A DNA stretch of 64,000 nucleotides from Haladaptatus sp. DJG-WS-42 (GCF_037198285.1 NZ_CP147243.1:682001-746000); one strand, 5' to 3'. Numbered from the stretch's first letter, positions 25,835 to 34,476 are shown. Notes: generated by a model not told the origin, from the letters alone. Program-made: numbers and translations.

Positions 25835-26803
25835 ATGGTGCGGGTCACGACCGGTGGACGTCTCCACTTTGGCTTTAGCAACCTTTCGCTTGCGCACGCG
25901 CGCCTCTACGGCGGCGTCGGCGTCACGCTCGCAGAGCCACGCGTGGTGGTCGAAGCTCACCCCGCAGACGGCGTAGTGTGTGACCACCCGGTCGCCGCCC
26001 GCTACGCACAGGAAGCAGCCGCCGTACTCGGCGTCCCCGGCGCGCGCGTGACGGTTCACGAAGAACTGCCGCGACACGTCGGCCTCGGGAGCGGGACGCA
26101 ACTCGCGCTCGCCACGCTCAAAGCGGTCGCAGAAGCGAACGGACGGGAGGTTTCCGTGCGCGAGATTGCGCCGACGCTCGGCCGAGGCGGCCGCAGCGGT
26201 ATTGGGGTGGCGGGCTTCGAGTCGGGTGGGTTCATCTTCGACGCGGGCCACCCGACGGAGCGATTCACGACCAACCGCCCGGCGGACGGCGAATGGGACG
26301 TGCCCGCGGTCGCAGCGCGCCACGACATCCCCGCAGACTGGCGGTTCGTCGTTGTGATTCCGGACATCCCCTCGGGACGAAGCGGTGCGAACGAAGACGA
26401 GAGCATCCGGACGGCCGTCGAGGACGCAGACCCGGTGCTTGCAGACGATATTTCGACGCAGATTGCCCGGCGCGTCCTGCCCGCGGTCGCAGAGGGCGAC
26501 TGGCGAACCTTCGGCGCGGCGGTGGCGACCATCAGCCGCCTCAATGGCGCGTGGTACGCCGATGAGCAGGGCGGCGTGTTCCGGCCACCGCTCGGGGAAC
26601 TCGTGAACAGACTGACTGCGAGCGGGGCGGTGTCGGGTGCGGGCCAGTCGTCGTGGGGGCCTGCGGTGTTCGGCGTGACCGACCGGGAGCACGCGGCGGC
26701 CGCCCGCGAGGTGGCACGCGAGGCGCTCGACGCCGTTTCGGTGTCGGGTGACGTGTTCGTCTCGCGCGGTCGAAACACTGGCGCGGACATTCTATCGGAG
26801 TAA
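25835..26803 (+). CDS. Beta-ribofuranosylaminobenzene 5'-phosphate synthase-like (GHMP fold)
   Basis: 322 residues, matching archaeal beta-RFAP synthase. Start RVTTGGRLHFGFSNLSL (residues 3-19) is the family N-terminus. The GHMP-kinase glycine loop is seen as PRHVGLGSGTQLALATLK (about 79-96). The C-terminal part has GAVSGAGQSSWGPAVFGVTD. In methanogens this enzyme condenses PRPP with 4-aminobenzoate for methanopterin; haloarchaea keep the gene although they use folate-type cofactors, so its exact product here is uncertain. It runs in the same direction as the glycosyltransferase upstream, 51 bases apart. Confidence 0.88.
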   Translation: MVRVTTGGRLHFGFSNLSLAHARLYGGVGVTLAEPRVVVEAHPADGVVCDHPVAARYAQEAAAVLGVPGARVTVHEELPRHVGLGSGTQLALATLKAVAEANGREVSVREIAPTLGRGGRSGIGVAGFESGGFIFDAGHPTERFTTNRPADGEWDVPAVAARHDIPADWRFVVVIPDIPSGRSGANEDESIRTAVEDADPVLADDISTQIARRVLPAVAEGDWRTFGAAVATISRLNGAWYADEQGGVFRPPLGELVNRLTASGAVSGAGQSSWGPAVFGVTDREHAAAAREVAREALDAVSVSGDVFVSRGRNTGADILSE

Positions 26804-26834
26804 CACGTAAGCGGAAGGCCTGCCATAGCCCGGT

Positions 26835-27671
26835 ATGAAGCGCATCCCCTTTGGCATCCCGCGGCTCGACTCCATCATCGACGGTGGCGCACCCGCAGGG
26901 AGCGTTGTCTTGCTGTCTGGTGAAGCAGGCGCAGGGGCACGAGAGTTCATGTACACGAGCGCCGTGATGAACGGGCTCGCAAACGGTGATACGGAACTGT
27001 TCGACCTCTACTATGGCGACGTCCAACCGGAGACGGTGTTTCCAGACGAAGTTCACTATCTGTCCTTTACTGCAGACGAAGCCCAACTCACCCGTGAGAT
27101 TGGGCTGACTATTGACGAAGAAATCGTCGAACAAAGCGTCGAGGCAATCACGTTCCACGACCTCTCAGACGAGTATTTCAACGAGAGTCAGGTGCCGAGA
27201 GAGTGGTACGCAGAGAAAGCACTCACAATCGAAGGTCTCGGCTCGTCGCACGACTCAGAAGGCGTGCTCACCGCCTTTTCGAACTGTCTCGACCGCGTCG
27301 CAAGCGGCAACCTCGTTGTCATCGACTCGCTCACCGACCTCGTAAACACCGTCTCCGATGAGCGCCAGTGGGCTGACATCACGCTGATTATTAAAGGTCT
27401 CCAGAAGGCTGCGTTCCAGTGGGAGGGGCTCATCTTGCTCTACATCAACGCGGAGACGGTTCAGCCAGAAGAGCACGAACAACTGGTCGAAGCGACTGAT
27501 GGGACGATGGAATTTACGTGGGAAACCGGCGGGTCGAGTCGGGCGCGAACCATGTTCGTCAAACAGTTCCGCGGCATCCTCCCGCGTATCGAGGCAGAAA
27601 ATATCGTTCGGTTCGAAACCGAAATTAATGACTCCGGGTTCGATATTAGTAATGTGCAGAAAATCAGATAA
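26835..27671 (+). CDS. RecA/KaiC-like protein with degenerate P-loop (HTR-like family)
   Basis: 278 residues with a RecA-like core. The opening IPFGIPRLDSIIDGGAPAGS is the KaiC/RadA type. The Walker A position reads LSGEAGAGAREFMY (residues 28-40), in which Lys and Ser/Thr are replaced by Ala and Arg; Walker B is intact (NLVVIDSLTDLV, 159-170). ATP hydrolysis is therefore unlikely, and binding is doubtful. Haloarchaeal proteins annotated HTR-like share this look. It starts a three-gene set with 27716 and 28585; 44 bases separate it from the next gene. Function unknown, plausibly signalling or DNA-associated. Confidence 0.8.
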   Translation: MKRIPFGIPRLDSIIDGGAPAGSVVLLSGEAGAGAREFMYTSAVMNGLANGDTELFDLYYGDVQPETVFPDEVHYLSFTADEAQLTREIGLTIDEEIVEQSVEAITFHDLSDEYFNESQVPREWYAEKALTIEGLGSSHDSEGVLTAFSNCLDRVASGNLVVIDSLTDLVNTVSDERQWADITLIIKGLQKAAFQWEGLILLYINAETVQPEEHEQLVEATDGTMEFTWETGGSSRARTMFVKQFRGILPRIEAENIVRFETEINDSGFDISNVQKIR

Positions 27672-27715
27672 GTTTGAAGGAACGTTTAAGGTGATTGTTC
27701 CAATATCTACAGTGA

Positions 27716-28588
27716 ATGGAGGGTGAGGAATCGAGGGACGTGGCCGTGCGGATACCGAACTCGCTTGATGAGTGGCTCACTGCCAAGACGGATGCGCTCG
27801 GTGTGTCACACGAAACGCTACTCGTTCAGTTACTCGCGGCGTATCGACTGACTGACGAGAACGCCGCGAGCGATCTCAAAACGGCGCTTGACCAACGCGA
27901 TGCTGTGAACAGCGACCAACTTGCGTCGGTCGAAGCGACGCTCACACAGCGACTGGAATCGGAAGTTGGTGACGTCGACGAGAAGCTCGAATCACTCATC
28001 GGTGACGTGCGAGCGCGCGTCATTCAAGTGAAAAAGGAAGCAGACGCAAAAGCGCCGAGCGACCACACCCATCCCGAACTCTCGACCGTCGAAACCCTCG
28101 AACAGTCGGTGGCCAGCCTCCAAGACGAGGTTGACCAGCTTGCAACGGAAGTAGACCGCGAGGCCAGTACGCGCACGGACGAACACACGGCGTTCCGCGA
28201 CCGAATCGCAGAGCTCGAATCGAAGCTCCAAACCGTCGCTCGCGTCACGCTCGACATGCGCAAAGTGGTACGCACCGACGCAGAGCGCGCAGAGCGCGAG
28301 CGACTCCTCACAACCCTCAGAGAGATTGCAGCAGAGGACGGGGTGCGTACGGCGAAGTGCGACGCGTGTGGTGCACCAATCGACGTGGCGCTCTTGAACG
28401 ACCCGACCTGTCCGGGCTGTGGCCACCTGTTCACCGACATTGAGCCGGGGACGTGGCTCATCCGCTCGCCACGGCTCGTGAACACTCGCCCCGAACTCGA
28501 AGCCGGAACCGACGAAGAGACTGACTTAGACGTGCTCGCAGAGGTCGTCGGCGAGGTCGAAGTTGCCCCCGGAGGCAACAACCAATGA
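27716..28588 (+). CDS. Ribbon-helix-helix, coiled-coil and zinc-ribbon protein
   Basis: 290 residues in three parts. Residues 8-45 look like a ribbon-helix-helix (VAVRIPNSLDEWLTAKTDAL then HETLLVQLLAAY). Residues about 50-205 form a long coiled coil with heptads (SLQDEVDQLATEVDREAS). A zinc ribbon follows with Cys215, Cys218, Cys232 and Cys235 (CDACG and CPGCG). The tail is acidic. The layout suggests a DNA-binding or scaffold protein that dimerises through the coil. It overlaps the next gene by four bases (ATGA 28585-28588) and follows the degenerate RecA-like gene, so the three likely work together. Confidence 0.75.
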   Translation: MEGEESRDVAVRIPNSLDEWLTAKTDALGVSHETLLVQLLAAYRLTDENAASDLKTALDQRDAVNSDQLASVEATLTQRLESEVGDVDEKLESLIGDVRARVIQVKKEADAKAPSDHTHPELSTVETLEQSVASLQDEVDQLATEVDREASTRTDEHTAFRDRIAELESKLQTVARVTLDMRKVVRTDAERAERERLLTTLREIAAEDGVRTAKCDACGAPIDVALLNDPTCPGCGHLFTDIEPGTWLIRSPRLVNTRPELEAGTDEETDLDVLAEVVGEVEVAPGGNNQ

Positions 28589-28956
28589 CACGCGACGACC
28601 GCGACATCTTCGACAAACTCGCCGCGGAGACAAGCCACGAGGTACAAGACCCGCTTTCCGAACTCGACGAAGAATCACTAACCGACGCGGAGGCGAGCAC
28701 CCTCGCGGACGACGACCTCTGGGACGCCCTCGCGGACACAGACGACATGACGATTACGAACGGGTCGGAAGAACTCGAGGAGGCCGTCGTCGAAAAACAG
28801 GCCTTTTGCGAGTCTTGTGAGCACTTTACCGCACCGCCAGAGGTCGGCTGTACCCACGACGGGACGAAAATACTCGAACAGACCGATATGCGCCACTTCA
28901 AAGTGCGAAACTGCCCCGTCGTCGCCCAGCGCCGCGAACTCGAAGCAGAGCGCTAA
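28585..28956 (+). CDS. Acidic protein with cysteine cluster, unknown
   Basis: 123 residues. The first 70 are strongly acidic and helical (DEESLTDAEASTLADDDLWD). The C-terminal part has FCESCEHFTAPPEVGCTHDG and, further on, RNCPVV, so four cysteines (two in CxxC) plus a histidine could bind zinc or an Fe-S cluster. No named family. Coupled to the preceding gene by ATGA. The downstream tfs has its own TATA box just past this stop. Confidence 0.7.
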   Translation: MTRDDRDIFDKLAAETSHEVQDPLSELDEESLTDAEASTLADDDLWDALADTDDMTITNGSEELEEAVVEKQAFCESCEHFTAPPEVGCTHDGTKILEQTDMRHFKVRNCPVVAQRRELEAER

Positions 28957-28959
28957 CCC

Positions 28960-28967
28960 TTTTTTAC
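28960..28967 (+). promoter_or_regulatory. TATA box of tfs
   Basis: TTTTTTAC lies directly after the preceding stop, centred 26 bases before the tfs ATG at 28989. That spacing places the transcript start at or next to the ATG, so tfs should have a leaderless mRNA separate from the upstream three-gene operon. Confidence 0.55.
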
Positions 28968-28988
28968 GCAGAGCGACAACCCGCGTCC

Positions 28989-29309
28989 ATGCAATTCTGC
29001 GACGAGTGTGGCTCCATGATGCACGCAGACGGCGACGAGATGGTGTGCAAGAGCTGTGGCGCGCGCGTGCCAAAGGACAAAGCGGCCGCAAAGAGCTTCG
29101 TCAGCACCGAAAAGCAGACCTTCGACGACGTCATCGAGACCAGCGAAGAGGCCGCAGACGAGGGGAAACCAACCGCCAAAGAAGAGTGCAAAAAGTGCGG
29201 CCACGACCGGGCGTGGTACACCATCAAGCAGACCGGGTCTGCGGACGAGCCGCCGACGCGCTTTTTCAAGTGTATGGAGTGTGGGCATCGGTGGCGAGGG
29301 TATAGCTGA
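28989..29309 (+). CDS. tfs: Transcription elongation factor TFS
   Basis: 106 residues, the archaeal homologue of RNA polymerase subunit Rpb9/TFIIS. The N-terminal zinc ribbon is FCDECGSMMHADGDEMVCKS plus CG, and the C-terminal one uses CKKCG...CMECG. The catalytic acidic hairpin is TGSADEPPTRFFKC (about residues 78-91), where the DE pair stimulates RNA cleavage by stalled polymerase. Both ribbons intact and length normal. Confidence 0.96.
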   Translation: MQFCDECGSMMHADGDEMVCKSCGARVPKDKAAAKSFVSTEKQTFDDVIETSEEAADEGKPTAKEECKKCGHDRAWYTIKQTGSADEPPTRFFKCMECGHRWRGYS

Positions 29310-29377
29310 GGTATCGGAGCCAAACGGTCACTCGCTCGAAGCAAAACACAGTAATCACCGCCGCGAGTACTAGCGGT

Positions 29378-29752
29378 ATGAGTTCTAAAGATAAGGTGAT
29401 GGTCAGAGACGTGATGTCCACACCGCTTGAGACGATTTCGAAGGGTGCAACGGTAATGGAAGCCGCCAAACAGATGCGTGAAAAAGACATCAACGCACTG
29501 GTCGTCGAGACCACGCCACGAGCGATTATCAGCAGTACGGACGTGCTCGACGCCGTTGCCGACGGCCGTGACATCTCGACGCTGACCGTGGCTGACGTGA
29601 TGACCACCAACGTCGAAACTGCCACGCCAACCCTCTACATGGAGGAGGTCGCCGCGATGATGACCAGTTACGGTATCAAACACCTCCCGGTCGTTGACGG
29701 TGACTACGTCGGGATGGTTTCCTCGACCGACGTCATGGCCTACCTCTCGTAA
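29378..29752 (+). CDS. CBS-domain-pair protein
   Basis: 124 residues, two CBS motifs and nothing else. Motif 1 starts at VMVRDVMSTPLETISKGATV (residues 7-26) and motif 2 at LTVADVMTTNVETATPTLYM (about 70-89), each ending with a G-x-x-S-x-x-D-like segment (AIISSTDVLDAV, YVGMVSSTDVMAYL). Stand-alone CBS pairs bind adenine nucleotides and regulate partner proteins. The partner is not evident. Confidence 0.92.
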   Translation: MSSKDKVMVRDVMSTPLETISKGATVMEAAKQMREKDINALVVETTPRAIISSTDVLDAVADGRDISTLTVADVMTTNVETATPTLYMEEVAAMMTSYGIKHLPVVDGDYVGMVSSTDVMAYLS

Positions 29753-29813
29753 CCAACCGAGAAGCGTTACTGATTGCGAAAGGGGTTTCTCTCCAAACGC
29801 CTCACACCCGAAC

Positions 29814-30323
29814 GTGAGTACAGACGAGCGACGAGTCGAGGTGCATCCGGGCTGTGAGGCGGTCGTGGACTTCGACCCCTCGCTCACCTTCGAGTGCATA
29901 GAGGAGTGTACGTGGTGTTGTACCCACGGCGTGCTCCTCTATGAGCCGGACTTTTTCGAACTCGCAAAGCACGCCGACTTGAACGAGGCGACGACGACGT
30001 TCCGGGGGGAGAACTTCGTCAAGCGCGAGCAGAAAAATCGTGCGGAGCACGTAAACGAGGAGGGCCAAGCCTGCTTTTTCCTGCGCGACGACGGGCTTTG
30101 CGAACTCCACTTAGAACACGACTGGAAGCCAGCGCGGTGTTCGGTGTTCCCCCTGCAGGTAACGGTCGAAGACGGCGAGATTCACGTCTCGGTTCGGGAG
30201 TCGGCCCACGAACACTGCGAGGGACTCGACGTGAGCGAGCGGAAGGTCATCGACAATCTGGACGCGTTCTTGCCGCAGGTGCTCTGGGAACTCGACGACC
30301 CGGACACGTTGAAAGAACTCTGA
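29814..30323 (+). CDS. YkgJ-type cysteine-cluster protein
   Basis: 169 residues from a GTG start. The cysteine cluster family pattern is clear: FECIEECTWCCTHGVLLYEP (about residues 28-47), then CFFLRDDGLCELH near 86-98 and WKPARCSVFPLQV near 104-116. These Cys are presumed to bind zinc or an Fe-S cluster; function is unknown. No ATG exists in frame within the family-like region; GTG at 29814 gives a sensible N-terminus (STDERRVEVHPG), whereas the upstream ATG at 29694 lies inside the CBS gene. The stop is one base from the convergent membrane-protein gene. Confidence 0.8.
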   Translation: MSTDERRVEVHPGCEAVVDFDPSLTFECIEECTWCCTHGVLLYEPDFFELAKHADLNEATTTFRGENFVKREQKNRAEHVNEEGQACFFLRDDGLCELHLEHDWKPARCSVFPLQVTVEDGEIHVSVRESAHEHCEGLDVSERKVIDNLDAFLPQVLWELDDPDTLKEL

Positions 30324-30324
30324 G

Positions 30325-31236
30325 TTAGAACAGCAGTTGCGTTTCGAAGCCGAGGACGACCGCGTAATTAGCGAGCGAGAGGCTTAGGTATGCGACTGCA
30401 GGGGGCAGGAGCGAGTCACTCCGCTCGTAGGTGTAGGCGGCGATAGCGAACACCGCGAGGTGTGTGAGCGTGAACAGGCCTTCCGCGACGGAGTCGGTGG
30501 CGTTGATGCCCGGTACGAGAATGACCACCGCAAGCAACACGAGCGGCAGGTACGCGAGATACCGAATCGAGGCGCGCTGCGTGCGCGCCGTGGCGTACAG
30601 CGCAATGCCGAGTGTGAGCACGAGCAGAAACGTCCCGACGAGTTTTCCGAGGTCGGGAGCCAGCGCAAAACCGCCAGTCGTACTCACCATCGCAACTCCG
30701 GCGAGCACTGCGGTGAGGATGACGGTGGCAGTCCCGTCGAACACCTGCCGGAGCGTTCCCTGCACGAGCACCTGACAAATCAAGACGAGCGTTGGGACGC
30801 CAATTACCACCGCTAACCCGATTATCAGCAATATCGGTGCAAGCGCCGCGTCTGTGGCGTAGGAGGTCTTGGTGAGCGTCCGGTACGGTATCCCGGTGAG
30901 CACGCCAACGAGTTTGGTGAGGGCGACGAATGCGAGGGGGCCAATCCCGGCGAGCACGAGCGCGATGCGGTTGGGTCGAGCGGGGAGTGACAGCCCCGGC
31001 CAAACGTCTCGAATCGACGCATACGCCGCGATGAACACGATGAGTCCAGCGAGGAAGATGAAGCCAGAGGCAAAGCCGCCGACTACCGACACGGAGCCAA
31101 GTACTGAAGTGTGCGATTGTGCTATCGCCCGCAATCCCTGACGCCAGAGGTAGACCACGCCCAACATCGCGCCAACGACGCCGAGTTCAACGAGGACTCG
31201 ATGAATTGAGCGGGATGACAGCGATTGGATAAGCAT
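30325..31236 (-). CDS. Multi-span membrane protein, unknown
   Basis: 303 residues, about eight membrane helices (for example VLVELGVVGAMLGVVYLW, GFIFLAGLIVFIAAYAS, ILLIIGLAVVIGVPTLVLIC and YLPLVLLAVVILVPGI). No conserved polar pair or motif identifies a transporter or protease family. A TATA-like TTTAAATAAT on the minus strand (about 31254-31267) is 25 bases before the ATG at 31236, and a 7-bp inverted repeat lies just beyond it. Probably a haloarchaea-specific protein. Confidence 0.75.
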   Translation of the reverse strand: MLIQSLSSRSIHRVLVELGVVGAMLGVVYLWRQGLRAIAQSHTSVLGSVSVVGGFASGFIFLAGLIVFIAAYASIRDVWPGLSLPARPNRIALVLAGIGPLAFVALTKLVGVLTGIPYRTLTKTSYATDAALAPILLIIGLAVVIGVPTLVLICQVLVQGTLRQVFDGTATVILTAVLAGVAMVSTTGGFALAPDLGKLVGTFLLVLTLGIALYATARTQRASIRYLAYLPLVLLAVVILVPGINATDSVAEGLFTLTHLAVFAIAAYTYERSDSLLPPAVAYLSLSLANYAVVLGFETQLLF

Positions 31237-31253
31237 AGAAAATGTTAGTATTC

Positions 31254-31290
31254 TAATTATTTAAATTTGCACGAATGTTTGAGCATTCGT
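31254..31290 (-). promoter_or_regulatory. Promoter with adjoining inverted repeat for the 31236 gene
   Basis: The minus strand carries a TATA-like A/T tract (31267-31254) 25 bases before the ATG at 31236. Immediately upstream is ACGAATG-TTTGAG-CATTCGT (31271-31290), a perfect 7-bp inverted repeat at the position where a TFB-recognition element or an activator/repressor site would lie. It could also be the tail hairpin of the ZIP gene, whose own stop is at 31327 on the same strand. Confidence 0.4.
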
Positions 31291-31326
31291 AGCGTGACAC
31301 GACGTGAGAGAAAGGAGCGTGCAGTG

Positions 31327-32172
31327 TTATGCAACGGCCAGCCACGCGAGGAGCACCGCGAACGCACCGAGTGAGGTGCTGATGACGGCATGTACCCGCA
31401 AGCGGTCGAGCAGGGCGTGGGCGTCGTCGGTGAGTTTCGCAACTTCGCCGACTTCGCCGCCGACCTCACACCGGGGCAGAAAGTCCATGGCGATGTGGAG
31501 GAAAATTCCGGCGGCGAACCCGAACACGGCGGCGTTGAGTTGGGCGGACTCGGGGAAGGCAACGAGTCCCGAGAGGATGGCCGTGATGCCGACGCCTGCG
31601 GCGGGGAGCAGGATAATCGAGGTGGACTTGTCGTTTGCCGCAAGGCGGCGAGCGGCGGCGTAGCCTGCTGGGCCTTTGTGCGAGACGATGGCGAGGCCGA
31701 GGACGAGGCCGAGTTCGGGGAGCGTCGCGTAGACGACGCCGATGATGATGCCCGCGGTGAGCGAGTGGGCGGTTAGGTGGGCCGTGGTCGCGTCGAAGGG
31801 CAGGTCAAGGTGGGCGAGGCGGTGGCCGACGGTGTGGGACGCGAAGCCGAGGAGGATGCCCGCGGCGACACCGAAGCCACCAATCTTGGGGTCGAAGCCG
31901 AACGCTTGGGGCAGGAGAAAGACGGCGGCGCTCGTGACCATCGCGCCTGCGGCGAGGCCGTAGCCCCAGACGAGGCGACCGGCGTGTTTCGAGGCGGCAG
32001 CGCGCTTGCCCGGGATTGCGGCACCGGCCATTGCGGCGAAGGCAACCCACCCGATAGTGAGCACCTTCCAGAGGCCCGCCGTGACGGCGAGCCCTGAGAG
32101 GACGATAAACGCGAGCACGCCCGCGTACCCGACGTAGGTTCGAGCGGGCGCGGAAACTCCGGGCTGAGACAT
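31327..32172 (-). CDS. ZIP-family divalent metal transporter
   Basis: 281 residues, eight membrane helices. The ZIP metal-path signature is in helices four and five: HLTAHSLTAGIIIGVVYA (about residues 131-148) and LGLAIVSHKGPAGYAAAR (about 157-174), with the paired histidines that coordinate Zn or Fe. The variable loop near residue 240 has CEVGGEVGEVAKLTDDAH. It imports Zn, Fe or Mn into the cytoplasm; specificity cannot be read. Same direction as 30325, 90 bases apart, with a separate promoter for the latter. Confidence 0.9.
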   Translation of the reverse strand: MSQPGVSAPARTYVGYAGVLAFIVLSGLAVTAGLWKVLTIGWVAFAAMAGAAIPGKRAAASKHAGRLVWGYGLAAGAMVTSAAVFLLPQAFGFDPKIGGFGVAAGILLGFASHTVGHRLAHLDLPFDATTAHLTAHSLTAGIIIGVVYATLPELGLVLGLAIVSHKGPAGYAAARRLAANDKSTSIILLPAAGVGITAILSGLVAFPESAQLNAAVFGFAAGIFLHIAMDFLPRCEVGGEVGEVAKLTDDAHALLDRLRVHAVISTSLGAFAVLLAWLAVA

Positions 32173-32211
32173 GTTGTTAACGCAGTGGTTGTAATTAATA
32201 AGTTCGTCGGT

Positions 32212-32901
32212 TCACCGGGTTGCGCGCTTCCAGTCGCCGAGGCCGACGATTTTCCCGTCTACAGCTTCTGCCGGGCATTCGGTTGCGGCCCAGTAGAACA
32301 TCGGCGCGACCGTTTCGGGTGCCCGTCCGCTGCCTGCGAGGTCGGTTTCGACCGCGCCGGGGTCGACGATTCCCACGGGGTGGTCGAGTTCGGCGGCAAA
32401 TCCAAACACGAGGGCTTCGGCGGTTGCCTTGGAGATGGCGTAGCTTCCGTATCCCGGTGTGTACTCGCGCGCGACCGACCCCGAGGTGACGAGGATGCGG
32501 GCGTCGTCTGCGAGGTGCGGAAGGGCTTCGCGGATGGTCGAGAACACGCCGCGGGCGTTCGTCCGGAGATGGTCATCGAAGGCGGCGTAGGACTCGTGGG
32601 TGAGCGGCGTTTCGCCGGGAGCACCGTGATACACCCCGGCGTTCGCGACGACGAGGTCGATGTTGCCGTTCACCCGGGCAGCGGTCTCCATCAGGAACTC
32701 CACGTCGAACTCGTCGCGCACGTCTGCTCGCTGCGTGGTCACGTCGCCTGCTGTTGCGTCGAGTTCATCGACAAGAGCCGAGAGCGCGTCTGCGTCGCGT
32801 CCGGCGGCGACCACGTGTGCGCCTTCGGTGGCAAATGTGTGGGCGACTGCCTTCCCGATGCCGTGGGTCGCGCCGGTGATGACCGCCGTGTACTCTTGCA
32901 T
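32212..32901 (-). CDS. Short-chain dehydrogenase/reductase
   Basis: 229 residues, classical SDR. Cofactor motif AVITGATHGIGKAVAHTFA (residues 6-24, TGxxxGxG), structural motif LVVANAGVYHG (about 80-90), catalytic Ser in ILVTSGSVAREYTPG, and YxxxK as YAISK (about 145-149). The residue after the second strand (AAGRDAD) suggests NADP preference. I chose the ATG at 32901, 25 bases after a TATA box (CCTTATT on the minus strand, 32928-32922), over an upstream ATG at 32976 in the crt promoter. Divergent from the carotenoid cluster; a carotenoid role is possible but unsupported. Confidence 0.88.
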   Translation of the reverse strand: MQEYTAVITGATHGIGKAVAHTFATEGAHVVAAGRDADALSALVDELDATAGDVTTQRADVRDEFDVEFLMETAARVNGNIDLVVANAGVYHGAPGETPLTHESYAAFDDHLRTNARGVFSTIREALPHLADDARILVTSGSVAREYTPGYGSYAISKATAEALVFGFAAELDHPVGIVDPGAVETDLAGSGRAPETVAPMFYWAATECPAEAVDGKIVGLGDWKRATR

Positions 32902-32921
32902 ACGGATGCGTGCGAACCGGG

Positions 32922-32965
32922 GCAATAAGGCGATTTCCCTGTCTCGTTGGGGTGGTTCCTTATCA
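32922..32965. promoter_or_regulatory. Divergent promoters of SDR and carotenoid operon
   Basis: On the minus strand CCTTATT (32928-32922) is about 25 bases before the SDR ATG (32901). On the plus strand CTTATCA (32959-32965) is about 27 bases before the crtD ATG (32989). Only about 30 bases separate the two elements, so a bound regulator would be expected to affect both directions. Confidence 0.5.
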
Positions 32966-32988
32966 TCGTAGAACATGTAGAGTATCTC

Positions 32989-34476
32989 ATGAGTCCAGAC
33001 TCGCGCCAGTCGGTCGTCGTCATCGGTGGCGGCGTCGGCGGCCTTTCGACTGCGTGCTACCTCGCTTCTGCTGACTTCGACGTCACGGTTTTAGAAAAGA
33101 ACGAACAACTCGGTGGCAGAGCCAGTCGCCTCACCGAAGACGGCTTTCACTTCGACATGGGGCCGTCGTGGTACCTCATGCCCGACGTGTTCGAGCGATT
33201 CTTCCGTCACTTCGGCAAACTTCCCTCCGAGTACTACGAACTCGACCGCCTCGACCCACACTACCGGATTTTCTTCAAAGACGGCGACAAGGTGGACATC
33301 ACGCCCGACCGCGAGCAGGTGAAAGACGTGTTCGACTCGTACGAACCCGGCGCGGGCGCACAGCTCGACGCCTACTTAGAAGAAAGCAAGCGCAACTACG
33401 AGGTTGCGATGAACGAGTTTGTCTACAAAGACCGCCCGAACCTCCGCGACTGGGTTGACCCGTCCGTGCTCAAGGCTGCGCCAATCGGCCTCAACCTCAT
33501 CGGCTCGATGCAAGATCACGTCGAGGACTACTTCGAGCACCCGAAACTCCAGCAGATAATGCAGTACACGCTCGTGTTCCTCGGTGGCTCGCCGAAGAAC
33601 ACGCCCGCGCTCTACAACATGATGAGCCACGTCGATTTCAACCTCGGCGTCTACTACCCCGAAGGCGGCATTGGCGCAGTCATAGACGGCATCGTCGAAC
33701 TCGCCGAAGAACTCGGGGTGAAGTTCGTCACCGACTGCGAGGTGACGGAAGTGACCCGCCGTCGCGAAGGCTTCCTCGTCGAAACGACACAGGACGAGTA
33801 TCACCCAGACCTCGTCGTCTCGGACGCCGACTACGCCCACACGGAACAAGACCTGCTCCCCGAACACGAACGCCAGTACTCGGCCGATTATTGGGAGGAT
33901 AGAACCTACGCCCCCTCCGCGTTCTTGCTCTACCTCGGCGTCGAAGGCGACGTAGAGGAACTCGCCCACCACACGCTCGTGCTCCCTGAAGACTGGAACC
34001 CACACTTCGAGCAAATCTTCGACCGGCCTGCGTGGCCGGACAACCCCGCGTACTACCTCTGTGTCCCCTCGAAAACGGACGACACCGTGGCTCCTGCGGG
34101 TCACAGCAACCTGTTTGCGCTCGTCCCCATCGCCGCCGGACTGACCGACACGCCGAAACTCCGCCGCCAATACCGCGCGAAAATCCTCGACGACATCGAA
34201 ACGAACACCGGCGTCCGCCTCCACGACCGCATCGTCTTCGAAAAGTCGTTCTGCGTGCGCGACTTCGCAAGCCGGTACAACAGCACGCAAGGAACCGCAC
34301 TCGGTCTCGCTCACACGCTCAGACAGACCGCCCTGCTCCGCCCGCCACACCGCTCGAAGAAGGTGAGCGGCCTCTACTTCACTGGGTCGTTTACCACCCC
34401 CGGCATCGGCGTCCCAATGTGTCTCATCAGCGGCGAACACGCCGCGAACGCCGTCATTCACGATTCGCCGCTATGA
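32989..34476 (+). CDS. crtD: Carotenoid 3,4-desaturase / phytoene desaturase family
   Basis: 495 residues, FAD-dependent CrtI-type desaturase. Dinucleotide fold VVVIGGGVGGLSTACYLASA at about residues 8-27, followed by VLEKNEQLGGRASRLTEDG. The C-terminal family signature is GLYFTGSFTTPGIGVPMCLI (about 463-482). Directly followed by lyeJ and cruF with a 4-nt overlap, the gene order known for the bacterioruberin desaturase CrtD in Haloarcula japonica, so I favour CrtD over the lycopene-forming CrtI; the sequence alone does not separate them securely. The ATG at 32989 fits the TATA spacing; an upstream ATG at 32947 does not. Confidence 0.88.
   Translation: MSPDSRQSVVVIGGGVGGLSTACYLASADFDVTVLEKNEQLGGRASRLTEDGFHFDMGPSWYLMPDVFERFFRHFGKLPSEYYELDRLDPHYRIFFKDGDKVDITPDREQVKDVFDSYEPGAGAQLDAYLEESKRNYEVAMNEFVYKDRPNLRDWVDPSVLKAAPIGLNLIGSMQDHVEDYFEHPKLQQIMQYTLVFLGGSPKNTPALYNMMSHVDFNLGVYYPEGGIGAVIDGIVELAEELGVKFVTDCEVTEVTRRREGFLVETTQDEYHPDLVVSDADYAHTEQDLLPEHERQYSADYWEDRTYAPSAFLLYLGVEGDVEELAHHTLVLPEDWNPHFEQIFDRPAWPDNPAYYLCVPSKTDDTVAPAGHSNLFALVPIAAGLTDTPKLRRQYRAKILDDIETNTGVRLHDRIVFEKSFCVRDFASRYNSTQGTALGLAHTLRQTALLRPPHRSKKVSGLYFTGSFTTPGIGVPMCLISGEHAANAVIHDSPL

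Noticed and set aside
31271-31290. Hairpin ACGAATG-CATTCGT as intrinsic terminator of the ZIP gene
   Set aside because: It lacks a following U tract on the minus strand in the right position and archaeal terminators rarely need a hairpin; a regulatory site of the next gene fits better.
33376-34461. 361-codon open frame on the minus strand within the carotenoid desaturase gene
   Set aside because: Antisense shadow of crtD; unusual composition rich in V, R and H and no motif.
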